A stretch of 64,000 nt of DNA from assembly GCA_016779985.1 (NCBI GenBank), contig JADHMP010000001.1:248001-312000 (forward strand), given 5' to 3'. Source of the stretch: JADHMP01 sp016779985. GTDB lineage: Bacteria > Bacteroidota > Bacteroidia > Flavobacteriales > Flavobacteriaceae. Positions 34,488 through 43,421 of the stretch are shown piece by piece. The notes beneath the pieces are model-generated. The model had not been told where the DNA came from. It worked only from the letters and a program-made list of their open reading frames with translations, and made no database searches. Positions within the stretch are counted from its first letter, which is position 1. Each line of letters starts with the position of its first letter. Made by a program: the position numbers and the translations under genes.

Positions 34488-35259
34488 GATTTAGAACCTT
34501 TGTTTTTTTAATAATCTCTCCCCCTAAAGATAAGTAACTTTTTGCACCTTTACTGCTCGCATCATAGGTGATAATATCTTCCCCATAACTAGGAGCCTCA
34601 CTAAGCCTAATGTTGCGCTGAATGATGGTTTTAAAAACCATTTTTCCAAAATGTTTTTTTACTTCATCAACAACTTGATTTGAAAGGCGAAGACGAGTGT
34701 CATACATGGTGAGTAAAATCCCTTCAATATCTAAATCTGAATTGTGTAATTTTTGCACACTCTTTATGGTGTTTAGTAGTTTTCCTAACCCTTCAAGTGC
34801 AAAATATTCACATTGCACTGGAATCAATACACCATGAGCAGCTGAAAGGGCGTTAAGAGTAATCAAACCTAGAGAAGGGGCACAATCAATCAGAATGAAA
34901 TCATAAAGGCTTGCTACATCTTGTAATGCTTTTTTTAACATAAGCTCACGTTCTTCACGATCAATTAACTCAATTTCTATGGCTACTAAATCAATGTGTG
35001 AAGCGATTAAATCTACATTGGGTGATGCTGTTTTTAAAATAGTTTGACTAGCTGGAATGGTATGTTCTAAAAGCTCATATGTTCCTCCTTGGTTAGGGGC
35101 AGGAGTCAGTCCCACTCCAGAAGTGGCGTTGGCTTGAGGATCAGCGTCAATGAGAAGCACTTTTTGCTCTAAAACACCCAATGCTGCAGCGAGATTTACT
35201 GCCGTAGTTGTTTTACCAACTCCCCCTTTTTGATTTGCTATTGCTATTATTTTACCCAT
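34480..35259 (-). CDS. parA: Chromosome-partitioning ATPase ParA/Soj
   Basis: ParA forms ATP-dependent dimers on the nucleoid that guide ParB-parS complexes. The 259-residue chromosomal-type protein has the deviant Walker A KGGVGKTT at 11-18, Walker A' LLIDADPQANAT (about 35-46) and Walker B ILIDCAPSLG (about 121-130). It lacks the N-terminal HTH of plasmid type Ia ParA proteins. It heads the parA-parB-DUF5683-dapB run, with a good promoter directly upstream. Confidence 0.97.
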   Translation of the reverse strand: MGKIIAIANQKGGVGKTTTAVNLAAALGVLEQKVLLIDADPQANATSGVGLTPAPNQGGTYELLEHTIPASQTILKTASPNVDLIASHIDLVAIEIELIDREERELMLKKALQDVASLYDFILIDCAPSLGLITLNALSAAHGVLIPVQCEYFALEGLGKLLNTIKSVQKLHNSDLDIEGILLTMYDTRLRLSNQVVDEVKKHFGKMVFKTIIQRNIRLSEAPSYGEDIITYDASSKGAKSYLSLGGEIIKKTKVLNHG

Positions 35260-35273
35260 AATCTAGACTGCGA

Positions 35274-35302
35274 CAAAACTACAACTATTTGGAGTCTCAC
35301 AA
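35274..35302 (-). promoter_or_regulatory. Predicted promoter of the parAB-dapB run
   Basis: Minus-strand -33 TTG at 35300-35302 (within TTTTG) and -7 TAGTTTTG at 35274-35281 are spaced 18 bases apart. The ATG is 14 bases further on. Confidence 0.6.
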
Positions 35303-35341
35303 AAGAATGAAATTTTAAATATTGTATGGTTTTTAAACACC

Positions 35342-35662
35342 TTATTTTTCTGATTTGCTCTCCTCAATGATGAAAATGGTTTCATTTTCTTTTTTATGGC
35401 CATAAGATTCTCTTGCAAAGCGTTCTAAACTGTCTTTATTCTCTAAAAATTCTAGCATTTCTTTGTCTTTTGCTATACGTTCCTCAAGAGCATTTTTTTC
35501 TTTTTCTAACGTTTCAATTTGATTGTTTAGTTCAGAATGAATTCGCCAAGAATGGGTGTCCAAAAAAAGCATCCAAATCAAAAAAAATAATGATAAAGCA
35601 ACATAGCTATAAAGACCTCTCTTGACTTTGATTTGGTTGACAATTTTTTTCAAAATGGACAT
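35342..35662 (-). CDS. FtsB/DivIC-family septum formation initiator
   Basis: A 106-residue single-pass protein with a short basic cytosolic N-terminus, a membrane segment (about 18-36) and a coiled coil (about 40-75: SELNNQIETLEKEKNALEERI). It ends with LENKDSLERFARESYGHKKENE, the typical end of FtsB/DivIC proteins (ERxARExYgm). These form the FtsQLB/DivIB-FtsL-DivIC complex that triggers septal peptidoglycan synthesis. It stands between parA and the cytochrome gene (4-base gap). FtsB versus DivIC naming cannot be settled, so no symbol is given. Confidence 0.87.
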   Translation of the reverse strand: MSILKKIVNQIKVKRGLYSYVALSLFFLIWMLFLDTHSWRIHSELNNQIETLEKEKNALEERIAKDKEMLEFLENKDSLERFARESYGHKKENETIFIIEESKSEK

Positions 35663-35666
35663 AACA

Positions 35667-36068
35667 TCAAGGTTTTTGTACTTCTTGAACTTGTGCTGTG
35701 GTTATTGTTTGCGAAAAGGTGTTGTCCCAACTATTTAAAATATAATTCATGACATCTGCAATTTCTTCATCATCCAATCCTTGATTTGCCATTAAGCCAT
35801 TATAACTTTCACCATTAACAACTATGGGCCCTTTGAGCCCATATTTTATTCCTGCTATAGATCGTGTAATGTCTTCGAATAGATAATCTGATTTATTGAG
35901 AGGAGGAAAGGCACCCGGAACACCGACTCCCGTATCCAAATGACACTGGGCACAAAAATCTTGATATATTTCTGCCCCATCAGCAATACTTTGTTGTCTG
36001 GTTTTTTGAAAAACAGTAGACAGCACAAATGTCATAAAAAGGCCATAAGCGGCTATAAATATTTTCAT
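35667..36068 (-). CDS. Periplasmic class I cytochrome c
   Basis: A 133-residue protein with an N-terminal signal peptide/anchor (about 1-20). One haem-c site, C39-A-Q-C42-H43, is followed by a distal ligand Met93 in GLMANQG and the terminal helix EEIADVMNYILNSW. It carries electrons in the periplasm. Its ATG overlaps the TGA of the upstream PQQ-type dehydrogenase (36065-36068). The pair is likely a functional unit in which the cytochrome accepts electrons from sugar or aldehyde oxidation; this pairing is inference from context. Confidence 0.92.
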   Translation of the reverse strand: MKIFIAAYGLFMTFVLSTVFQKTRQQSIADGAEIYQDFCAQCHLDTGVGVPGAFPPLNKSDYLFEDITRSIAGIKYGLKGPIVVNGESYNGLMANQGLDDEEIADVMNYILNSWDNTFSQTITTAQVQEVQKP

Positions 36069-37192
36069 TTAGAAGGTATTACTTTAATTATTCCTTTCCC
36101 TTCTACACCCAAATAAAGATACCCATCAGGACCCTCTTTGACGTTTCGAACACGTCCAATTTTATCTAGTACTTTTTCTCTTTTAACAACTTTATCATTT
36201 TTTAGCACTAAACGCTCTAAGTATTCAAATTTTAAAGAACCAACAAAGAGATTATTTTTCCATTTTTTGTATACTCCAGAGGTAGAGAAAGCCATGCCGC
36301 TAGGGCCAATAGAGGGCAGCCAATAATATTCTGGTTGTTCCATGTTGGGGAGGGCTTTGTTTTTGGTGATAATGGTACCACTATAATTTATACCATAAGT
36401 TATTTTTGGCCATCCATAGTTTTTCCCTTTTCTGATAATATTGATTTCATCGCCTCCTTTAGGGCCGTGTTCATTCTCCCAAATAACTCCCGTTTTTGGA
36501 TGAACAGTCATACCTTGGGGGTTTCGGTGGCCGTAGGAGTAAACTGCTGTTTTTGCTCCTTCTTGGTCAACAAATGGATTATCTTCAGGTATACTTCCAT
36601 CTAGATTTAATCGATATACTTTTCCACCATCACGAGTCAAGTCCTGAGGGTTTACATCTCTGTTGCCCCGATCACCCAATGTGAAAAAGACATGACCCTC
36701 TTGATCAAAAACAATCCTTGATCCCCAATGCTGTCCTTTTTTAGTGTTTGGTGTTGCTTTATAAAGTAATTTGAGGTGCTCTAATTGAAGCCCATTAAGT
36801 TTTGCACAATAAAGAGCGGTGTTTCCACCTGCCGCTCCTTCAAGAGTGGCTCCCAAGGTTAAGTATATGATTTTGTTTTCTTGATAATCTGGATGAAGTG
36901 CTACATCTAAAAGACCGCCTTGGCCTCTAACATATATGTCAGGTAGCCCCTCAACGGTTTGTTTTACGCCCTTCTTAACCCGATAAAGTGTACCAGATTT
37001 TTCAGTAACTAATAACTCATCTTCATTAATAAAATCCATACCCCAGGGGATATCAATGTCATCAACAACTATTTCATAAGTGTAGTTAGATTTACTAGGG
37101 ATTTCAATTTTTGGCGCATTTTCTTTTTGAGCACAACTCAAATGAGAAAATAAAAAGAAAATTAATAAGGTTGGGAAATAGTTTAGTTTCAT
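36065..37192 (-). CDS. PQQ-dependent sugar dehydrogenase-like lipoprotein (GdhB/YliI family)
   Basis: A 375-residue six-bladed beta-propeller of the soluble glucose dehydrogenase/aldose sugar dehydrogenase family. Family signatures include DIPWGMDFINEDELLVTEKSGTLYRV, GGLLDVALHPDY, HRNPQGMTVHPKTGVIWENEHGPKGGDEIN and YGWPKITYG. The signal peptide ends in FSHLSC with Cys20 as probable lipidation site, placing it in the periplasm or on a membrane. Members oxidise aldoses with PQQ, though many remain uncharacterised. PQQ synthesis genes are not in the window. It is translationally coupled to the cytochrome c gene and divergent from katG. Confidence 0.9.
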   Translation of the reverse strand: MKLNYFPTLLIFFLFSHLSCAQKENAPKIEIPSKSNYTYEIVVDDIDIPWGMDFINEDELLVTEKSGTLYRVKKGVKQTVEGLPDIYVRGQGGLLDVALHPDYQENKIIYLTLGATLEGAAGGNTALYCAKLNGLQLEHLKLLYKATPNTKKGQHWGSRIVFDQEGHVFFTLGDRGNRDVNPQDLTRDGGKVYRLNLDGSIPEDNPFVDQEGAKTAVYSYGHRNPQGMTVHPKTGVIWENEHGPKGGDEINIIRKGKNYGWPKITYGINYSGTIITKNKALPNMEQPEYYWLPSIGPSGMAFSTSGVYKKWKNNLFVGSLKFEYLERLVLKNDKVVKREKVLDKIGRVRNVKEGPDGYLYLGVEGKGIIKVIPSK

Positions 37193-37328
37193 GAAAATTT
37201 GTTTTAAGTACGATAAGGTTTAACTAACATAACAATTTTTTTAAGTATTCGAGGTCAGAGTTTAAAAAAAGATGGCTAATGTTATCAAAATTTTAGTACT
37301 TTAATTTTTGATTAGTGATTTGCATCAA

Positions 37329-37358
37329 TTGAGGAAATACAACAAAAATTTATTTTTG
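37329..37358 (+). promoter_or_regulatory. Predicted promoter of katG
   Basis: TTG at 37329-37331 and TATTTTTG at 37351-37358 are 19 bases apart. The leader to the katG ATG at 37459 would be about 95 bases, unusually long here and with room for regulation. The rest of the 266-base divergent region is AT-rich without another clear signal. Confidence 0.5.
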
Positions 37359-37458
37359 ACTATTAGTGAATTCAATATAATTATAAACAAATATGATACA
37401 GTAAAAAGAAAATAAAGTCATAAATACCTAATTTTAAAAAAAGTAAAATTTAATAATA

Positions 37459-39675
37459 ATGCACAATAAAAACAACACAAACGGACAAGCTAAATGCCCA
37501 TTTTTGAATGGAGAAATGAAACAAGGCGCAGGAACAGGAACTTCAAACCGCGATTGGTGGCCAAATCAACTGAACTTAAGTATTTTAAGACAACATTCTT
37601 CCGCTTCAAATCCAATGGGGCCACAATATGATTATGCAAAAGCTTTCAATGCTTTAGATTATGAAGCTGTGAAACAAGACCTTTTTGATTTAATGACTGA
37701 TTCACAAGATTGGTGGCCAGCAGATTATGGACATTATGGTCCTTTCTTTATTCGGATGGCCTGGCATAGTGCAGGAACTTATCGTATTGCAGATGGTAGA
37801 GGTGGGGCAGGAGCAGGAACACTCCGATTTGCACCCCTGAACAGCTGGCCTGACAACGCCAATTTAGACAAGGCTCGAAAATTATTATGGCCGATCAAAC
37901 AAAAATATGGCAGCCAACTATCTTGGGCTGACCTTATGGTATTGACTGGTAATTGTGCACTCGAATCTATGGGCTTTAAAACCTTTGGTTTTGGTGGAGG
38001 TCGAGTTGACGTTTGGGAACCAGAAGAAGATATTTATTGGGGTATTGAAGGTGAATGGTTAGGAGATAAACGATACACTGGTGACCGAGAATTAGAGAAT
38101 CCACTTGCGGCAGTTCAGATGGGGTTAATTTATGTTAATCCAGAGGGCCCTAATGGTAAGCCAGATCCACTAGGATCGGCAAAAGACATACGTGAAACAT
38201 TTGGCCGAATGGCGATGAATGATGAAGAAACAGTAGCACTGATTGCAGGGGGGCATAGCTTTGGAAAAACCCATGGTGCTGCATCGCCTGACCAATATGT
38301 AGATGTGGAGCCAGCCGCTGCCGGAATTGAAGAACAAGGGTTGGGCTGGAAAAACACCTTTGGAACAGGCAATGCAGGTGATGCCATAACGAGTGGTTTA
38401 GAAGGAGCATGGACTACTACACCCACGCAATGGAGCAACAATTATTTTGAAAATTTATTAGGGTTTGAATGGGAACTCTCTAAAAGTCCTGCGGGTGCTT
38501 TTCAATGGAAACCAAAAAATGCGAATGGAAATGGTTCAGTACCAGACGCACACGATCCTTCCAAAAGCCATTCTCCTACCATGTTGACAAGTGACATTGC
38601 ACTTCGTGAAGACCCAGCTTATGAGGCCATATCAAGGCGGTTTTATGAAAATCACGATGAATTTGCCGATGCCTTTGCACGGGCATGGTTTAAGCTAACG
38701 CATAGAGATATGGGACCAAAATCTCTCTATTTGGGCCCTGAAGTGCCTAAAGAAGATCTAATTTGGCAAGATCCGATTCCATCACCCAATCACACTTTGG
38801 TAGACGCAAAAGATATTTCCTATCTAAAAAAACTAATTCTTGATTCTGACTTGAGTGTTTCAGAACTAGTCTCAACTGCTTGGGCCTCTGCCTCAACTTA
38901 TAGGCATTCAGACAAAAGAGGCGGAGCTAATGGAGGCCGTATTAGATTTGCGCCACAAAATCAATGGCATGTAAATAATCCAAAGCAGTTAGAAAAAGTG
39001 TTAGTCGGATTAGAAAAAGTTCAAGTCGAATTTAACAGTGCGCAAGACAATGGCAAACAAATTTCAATGGCTGATTTGATTGTCTTAGGTGGGGCAGCTG
39101 CCATAGAAAAAGCGGCTACCGCAGCGGGTCATGATATTGAAGTGCCCTTCAGACCGGGTAGAGGAGATGCGTTAGAATCACAAACTGATGCCGCTTCTTT
39201 TGATGTCTTAGAGCCCGCAGCAGACGGTTTTAGAAATTATATGAAAACCAAATATACAGTGAGTGAAGAAGAAATGCTGCTCGATAAAGCTCAATTGATG
39301 ACTCTTTCTGCTCCCGAAATGGCGGTTTTAGTTGGTGGTATGCGCGTGTTAAATGCAAACTACGACAGTTCTCAAAACGGAGTCTTTACTGACCGTCCCG
39401 GTGAACTTTCAAATGATTTCTTCTTGAATTTATTAGATAATAATTTGGAATGGAAAGCAGCTTCTGAGCATGAAGATGTTTTTGAAGGCCGTGACTATAA
39501 AACAGGAGCTTTAAAGTGGACCGGCACTCGAGTTGATATGATTTTCGGTTCTAATACAGAATTACGTGCCCTAGCGGAAGTATATGGTAGTAGTGATTCA
39601 GAACATAAGTTCATTCAAGACTTTATTGCTACTTGGAATAAAGTAATGGAACTAGATCTTTTTGATTTAAAGTAA
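37459..39675 (+). CDS. katG: Bifunctional catalase-peroxidase
   Basis: KatG breaks down hydrogen peroxide by catalase and peroxidase reactions. The 738-residue protein is full length with the duplicated peroxidase domain. Distal residues Arg99, Trp102 and His103 lie in RMAWHSAGTYR. The proximal haem ligand His266 is in GGHSFGKTHGA. Trp102, Tyr225 (IYVNPEG) and Met251 (GRMAMND) are positioned to form the catalase-specific Met-Tyr-Trp adduct. No signal peptide is present, so it is cytosolic. It is monocistronic, ending at a strong terminator. An OxyR gene 7 kb downstream is the obvious candidate regulator. Confidence 0.98.
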   Translation: MHNKNNTNGQAKCPFLNGEMKQGAGTGTSNRDWWPNQLNLSILRQHSSASNPMGPQYDYAKAFNALDYEAVKQDLFDLMTDSQDWWPADYGHYGPFFIRMAWHSAGTYRIADGRGGAGAGTLRFAPLNSWPDNANLDKARKLLWPIKQKYGSQLSWADLMVLTGNCALESMGFKTFGFGGGRVDVWEPEEDIYWGIEGEWLGDKRYTGDRELENPLAAVQMGLIYVNPEGPNGKPDPLGSAKDIRETFGRMAMNDEETVALIAGGHSFGKTHGAASPDQYVDVEPAAAGIEEQGLGWKNTFGTGNAGDAITSGLEGAWTTTPTQWSNNYFENLLGFEWELSKSPAGAFQWKPKNANGNGSVPDAHDPSKSHSPTMLTSDIALREDPAYEAISRRFYENHDEFADAFARAWFKLTHRDMGPKSLYLGPEVPKEDLIWQDPIPSPNHTLVDAKDISYLKKLILDSDLSVSELVSTAWASASTYRHSDKRGGANGGRIRFAPQNQWHVNNPKQLEKVLVGLEKVQVEFNSAQDNGKQISMADLIVLGGAAAIEKAATAAGHDIEVPFRPGRGDALESQTDAASFDVLEPAADGFRNYMKTKYTVSEEEMLLDKAQLMTLSAPEMAVLVGGMRVLNANYDSSQNGVFTDRPGELSNDFFLNLLDNNLEWKAASEHEDVFEGRDYKTGALKWTGTRVDMIFGSNTELRALAEVYGSSDSEHKFIQDFIATWNKVMELDLFDLK

Positions 39676-39699
39676 ATATAACTTATTTCTTATTGAACT

Positions 39700-39729
39700 A
39701 ATCCCTATCCTCCGATGGGGATTTTTTTT
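39700..39729 (+). terminator. Rho-independent terminator of katG
   Basis: A 10-bp stem (aatccctatc / gatggggatt, one T-G wobble) with loop CTCC is followed by a run of T. It lies 25 bases after the katG stop. Confidence 0.85.
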
Positions 39730-39966
39730 GTTCTATGCCCTCTTTTATTGATTGCCAAAAACACATTTCAAAAATGTAAAAAAGAAAATTTGAAGATCTA
39801 ATGAGAATGGGTAAAATATAAAGGTTTTGGTATTTTTATAAGAGCAATATGGTCACTCAGAATATAGTTTGTTTTTAGGGCTTCTTCAATAAAAAAAGAA
39901 CTCGAAAATTAGTTATTAACAATTCACGAACAACAATAGTTTACTACTTAATTTAATCTTAATTTT

Positions 39967-39984
39967 ATGTTAAATAATTAACAT
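39967..39984. repeat. Inverted repeat upstream of the TonB-dependent receptor
   Basis: ATGTTAA and TTAACAT, 7-bp perfect arms separated by ATAA. It could be an operator or part of a promoter; the core GTTAAnnnnTTAAC is a dyad typical of regulator sites. Function not shown. Confidence 0.45.
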
Positions 39985-40007
39985 ATTTTTTTAATACTTG
40001 ACCCCAC

Positions 40008-40032
40008 AAAAATGAAACCCAATTTCATTTTT
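40008..40032. repeat. Inverted repeat (short hairpin) upstream of the TonB-dependent receptor
   Basis: Arms aaaaatgaaa and tttcattttt (10 bp, perfect) flank a CCCAA loop. It is too AT-rich for a strong terminator. If transcribed it would form a weak hairpin about 160 bases before the start codon. Confidence 0.4.
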
Positions 40033-40160
40033 AACCTGCATTATTTCAGAGTTTTCCGATCAAAATTAATTTTTGACGTATATAAAATCACTTTACTTAA
40101 ATATAAAGTTAAAAGTATTTTTCTTAATGTTTTCTTTAAGATGAATGCAAGGATAGATTA

Positions 40161-40168
40161 TAAGTTTG
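40161..40168 (+). promoter_or_regulatory. Possible -7 box of the TonB-dependent receptor gene
   Basis: TAAGTTTG fits TAnnTTTG and ends 24 bases before the ATG at 40193, but no -33 TTG is at the right distance. A start further upstream, near the inverted repeats, is equally possible. Confidence 0.3.
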
Positions 40169-40192
40169 TTTAAATCAAAAAAAAACCTAAAA

Positions 40193-43100
40193 ATGAAAAA
40201 AATTCTTTTAATATTTACTTTATTCACAGGGCTAGTTTCTTTAGCTCAGGGGGTCTCAACCTCATCAATTGGTGGGCGGGTCTTAGATGAACAAGGCGCT
40301 CCCCTTCTGGGTTCTAATATTGTTGTAACGAACATCAACACAGGGGTGGTTTATGGTGTAGTTTCAGATGACGAGGGCTACTACAGAATTTCTGGCTTAA
40401 AACCTGGAGGACCATACAAACTTGAAATTTCTTATACTGGGTTTGAAAATTTTATTGTTGAAAGTATTTACCTTCAGCTTGGGCAGACAGAACGGTTTAA
40501 CCCAGAACTAACCTCCTCCTTAAATGCGCTTGAAGAAGTAGTAGTCACAGGAGTAGATTACAGTTCTAAAACGGGAAATGAAACCTATGTAAATCGTGAA
40601 AAAATTGATGCTCTCCCTCAAGCCACAAGGTCATTGGGAGAATTTGTTAGAACCACTCCTTTTGCTCAGTTAGAAGAAGGTAATGATGGATTTGAAATTT
40701 CAATTGCTGGCCAAAATAATCGTTACAACACAATTTATATTGATGGCGCAGTAAACAATGATGTTTTTGGTCTGGCAGGATCAGGAACAAACGGAGGTCA
40801 AACGGGTGTCAATCCGATTTCACTCGATGCCATTGAATCTTTTCAAGTTCAAATTTCACCTTTCGATGTGAAAGTTGGTGGTTTTGTAGGAGGATCTATA
40901 AATGCTGTGACACGCTCAGGTTCAAATAATTTTGAGGCTTCAGCCTACACCTATATCAAAAATGAAGGTTTGGCAGGAAAGGACTCTTGGGATACTAATG
41001 AAAAGCTACCCGAGTTTAACAACCTATTATATGGTGTTAGATTAGGAGGTGCATTAATTCAAAACAAACTGTTTTATTTTTTAAATTATGAAAGACAGGA
41101 TGATGAAACACCTAATCCATGGAATGCCGCTAATTATGCAGGAGATTTAGGGGCAGGCATCAACAACTTTGCGCAACAAATTCAAAGCGCTTATGGATAT
41201 GACCCTGGAACATTAACACCCAATTCAACAGTTCTTGAAAGTGATAAACTAAATATTAAATTAGATTTAAATGCAGGTGAAAATGACAACCTTTCCTTGG
41301 CTTTTAGATATACTGAAGCAAACAATGTAGAGGCTAGAACTTCAAATGATTTCAATGCACGATACCTTCAAGGTTCTGAGGCTTTTGTAAGTAAGAATAC
41401 AAACCTTACATTTAATTGGAATCACCAAACTAGTAAATTGAACAATAGTTTGGTTATCTCTTTAAATACAACTAAGGATGACAGAGACCCTCTCAATGAT
41501 GATGCTGTCAAATTTCCAAGAGTTACCGTTCAAGATGGAGCAGGACGTATTGAATTTGGTTCTGAGCCTTTTTCTACCTCAAATCTTTTAGATCAAGACA
41601 TATTCACAATAACCAATAACCTTGAAATATATAAAGGAAAGCATACTATCACGATAGGTACACACAATGAGTTTTATTCCTCAACAAACCTTTTTATAAG
41701 ACAGAATTATGGCGACTATTTTTATAATTCTCCACAAGGGTTTTTAGACAATAATCCTGACGAATTAGACAGCATGTTTAGATCTTACTCTTTGTTGACA
41801 GATGCCTTAGGTGATGAAGCCAAAGAAAGTGCCGCAGTGACAGACTATGCTCAAATTGGCTTTTATATACAAGATGATTATCAAATCACTACCAATCTTA
41901 AAGTTACTGGAGGATTGAGATTTGACATCCCTTTCTTTAGCGATAGACCTACTAATACCGATTTTAATACAAGAACAATTGCAAACCTTCAAGCTGCTGG
42001 GAAAAACTTAAGAGGAGCTAAAGTAGGAGGAACAATAGATACACAAGTTTATTTTTCACCAAGACTTGGATTTAATTGGGATATTAACGGAGATAAAATG
42101 ACAGTTTTAAGAGGAGGTATTGGAGTCTTTTTATCTAGAATGCCAATGGTTTGGTATGCAGGTAGCTACAATAATACTGGTACAACTGTTGGAGGTGATG
42201 CATATTTTGGCGGCATAAATTTCGAGCCTAATGTGAATAACCAACCACAACGTGTAGCAGCAGGTTCTGGAGGTCTAAGTGGTGATATTGATTTATATTC
42301 TCAAGACTTCAAATTACCACAGCGATTAAAAATTGCTCTAGGATTTGATAAGGTTCTTGATAGTGGATGGAAATTCTCTATTGATGGTTTGTTTAATGAT
42401 GTCATTCAAGATTTTGCTTATCAAGGTCTTCATATAGGCAACGCCGTTGGAAGATTAAATGGAGCAGATGATCGTCTCTATTACGATCGACGAAGCCCTC
42501 TTGATGATACCTATGGCAGAATTATTCTAGTTTATAATACTGATAAGGGATATTCATATAATGTAGGGCTAACAGCCTCAAAAAAGTGGACAAGTGGTCT
42601 TGACTTTTCAGCCTCCTATTCTTATGGAGACTCCTATGCGATATTTGAACAAACATCATCTCAAAATTCATCCAATTGGAGAGGGCAACTTCATGTTAAC
42701 GGGAGAAACTCTGCTTTACCTGTCGCTAGAACACGCTTTAGTCAAGGACATAGAATTATTTCCTCAGTTTCCTATGCCATTGATTGGAACGATAATTTAA
42801 AAACTAGTATTGGTTTATTTTACGAAGGAAGACAAGGCTTGCCTTATAGTTTTACCTATAGAGGAAGATTGGCCAATGATGATAGCCGAACTGACAGAGC
42901 ATTACTCTATGTGCCAAGAAATGCTTCTGAAATTACCCTAGAAGACCCTAACAATTGGGAAGCCCTCAATAGTTTTATTGAAAACAATGACTATTTGAGT
43001 GAAAGAAGAGGAGACTATGCTCAAAAAAATGCTTTGATGGGACCATGGAGTGACATTATCGATTTTAGAATAGCTCAAGACATTAAGGTTCAAAAAAACA

Positions 43101-43333
43101 CGCTTCAAGTTACATTAGATATTTTCAACTTCTCCAATTTTGTAAATAACAGTTGGGGTAGAAAATTTAATGTAGGCTCAGGAGGTCGTGTTTATCCTCT
43201 AACTGTTAGATCAGGCGCTCCTGATCCAATTTATAGCTGGAATGACGGTTCTGATAATTATAGAATCAATGAAGACAATAATATTGGTTCTCGTTGGGTG
43301 GGTCAGTTAGGTATTCGATATACTTTCAAATAA
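40193..43333 (+). CDS. Oar-like TonB-dependent outer-membrane receptor
   Basis: A 1046-residue outer-membrane protein. The signal peptide MKKILLIFTLFTGLVSLAQG is followed by a carboxypeptidase-regulatory-like beta-sandwich (about 25-105: GGRVLDEQGAPLLGSNIVV, GYYRISGLKPGGPY). Next come a plug domain (NRYNTIYIDGAVNNDVFG, ISPFDVKVGGFVGGSINAVT) and a large beta-barrel ending in GIRYTFK. The plug pattern is that of Oar-type proteins, which have no SusD partner; none is seen here. The ligand is unknown. The Met at 40193 is preferred over a TTG 9 codons upstream because it begins the signal peptide. A strong terminator follows. Confidence 0.93.
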   Translation: MKKILLIFTLFTGLVSLAQGVSTSSIGGRVLDEQGAPLLGSNIVVTNINTGVVYGVVSDDEGYYRISGLKPGGPYKLEISYTGFENFIVESIYLQLGQTERFNPELTSSLNALEEVVVTGVDYSSKTGNETYVNREKIDALPQATRSLGEFVRTTPFAQLEEGNDGFEISIAGQNNRYNTIYIDGAVNNDVFGLAGSGTNGGQTGVNPISLDAIESFQVQISPFDVKVGGFVGGSINAVTRSGSNNFEASAYTYIKNEGLAGKDSWDTNEKLPEFNNLLYGVRLGGALIQNKLFYFLNYERQDDETPNPWNAANYAGDLGAGINNFAQQIQSAYGYDPGTLTPNSTVLESDKLNIKLDLNAGENDNLSLAFRYTEANNVEARTSNDFNARYLQGSEAFVSKNTNLTFNWNHQTSKLNNSLVISLNTTKDDRDPLNDDAVKFPRVTVQDGAGRIEFGSEPFSTSNLLDQDIFTITNNLEIYKGKHTITIGTHNEFYSSTNLFIRQNYGDYFYNSPQGFLDNNPDELDSMFRSYSLLTDALGDEAKESAAVTDYAQIGFYIQDDYQITTNLKVTGGLRFDIPFFSDRPTNTDFNTRTIANLQAAGKNLRGAKVGGTIDTQVYFSPRLGFNWDINGDKMTVLRGGIGVFLSRMPMVWYAGSYNNTGTTVGGDAYFGGINFEPNVNNQPQRVAAGSGGLSGDIDLYSQDFKLPQRLKIALGFDKVLDSGWKFSIDGLFNDVIQDFAYQGLHIGNAVGRLNGADDRLYYDRRSPLDDTYGRIILVYNTDKGYSYNVGLTASKKWTSGLDFSASYSYGDSYAIFEQTSSQNSSNWRGQLHVNGRNSALPVARTRFSQGHRIISSVSYAIDWNDNLKTSIGLFYEGRQGLPYSFTYRGRLANDDSRTDRALLYVPRNASEITLEDPNNWEALNSFIENNDYLSERRGDYAQKNALMGPWSDIIDFRIAQDIKVQKNTLQVTLDIFNFSNFVNNSWGRKFNVGSGGRVYPLTVRSGAPDPIYSWNDGSDNYRINEDNNIGSRWVGQLGIRYTFK

Positions 43334-43355
43334 AGAAAAAACATTTTAAAAAAAG

Positions 43356-43386
43356 AATCCTATCTTTCGAGATAGGATTTTTTTTT
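43356..43386 (+). terminator. Rho-independent terminator of the receptor gene
   Basis: A perfect 10-bp stem (aatcctatct / agataggatt) is closed by a TTCG tetraloop and followed by a run of T. It separates the receptor gene from the S1/P1 nuclease gene. Confidence 0.9.
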
Positions 43387-43421
43387 ATCTGTCAATTAAA
43401 CCCAAATAAAAATAAACTGAT

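Larger units (their letters stand above)
39730..40192 (+). other. Intergenic region upstream of the Oar-like receptor gene
   Basis: About 460 bases of very AT-rich DNA with no open frame resembling a protein. It holds two perfect inverted repeats (39967-39984 and 40008-40032) and a possible -7 box (40161-40168). It is the longest non-coding stretch in the window. I see no RNA gene in it. Confidence 0.6.

Noticed and set aside
38190..38199. ACGTGAAACA, a half match to parS
   Set aside because: Only one half of the palindrome is present and it lies inside conserved katG codons.
38130..38441. Open frames on the minus strand inside katG
   Set aside because: Antisense shadows of a strongly supported gene; sequences are low-complexity and have no signal or family features.
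39730..40192. Possible small RNA or gene in the long spacer
   Set aside because: No open frame of note, no strong promoter-terminator pair and no stable GC-containing structure; only AT-rich inverted repeats.
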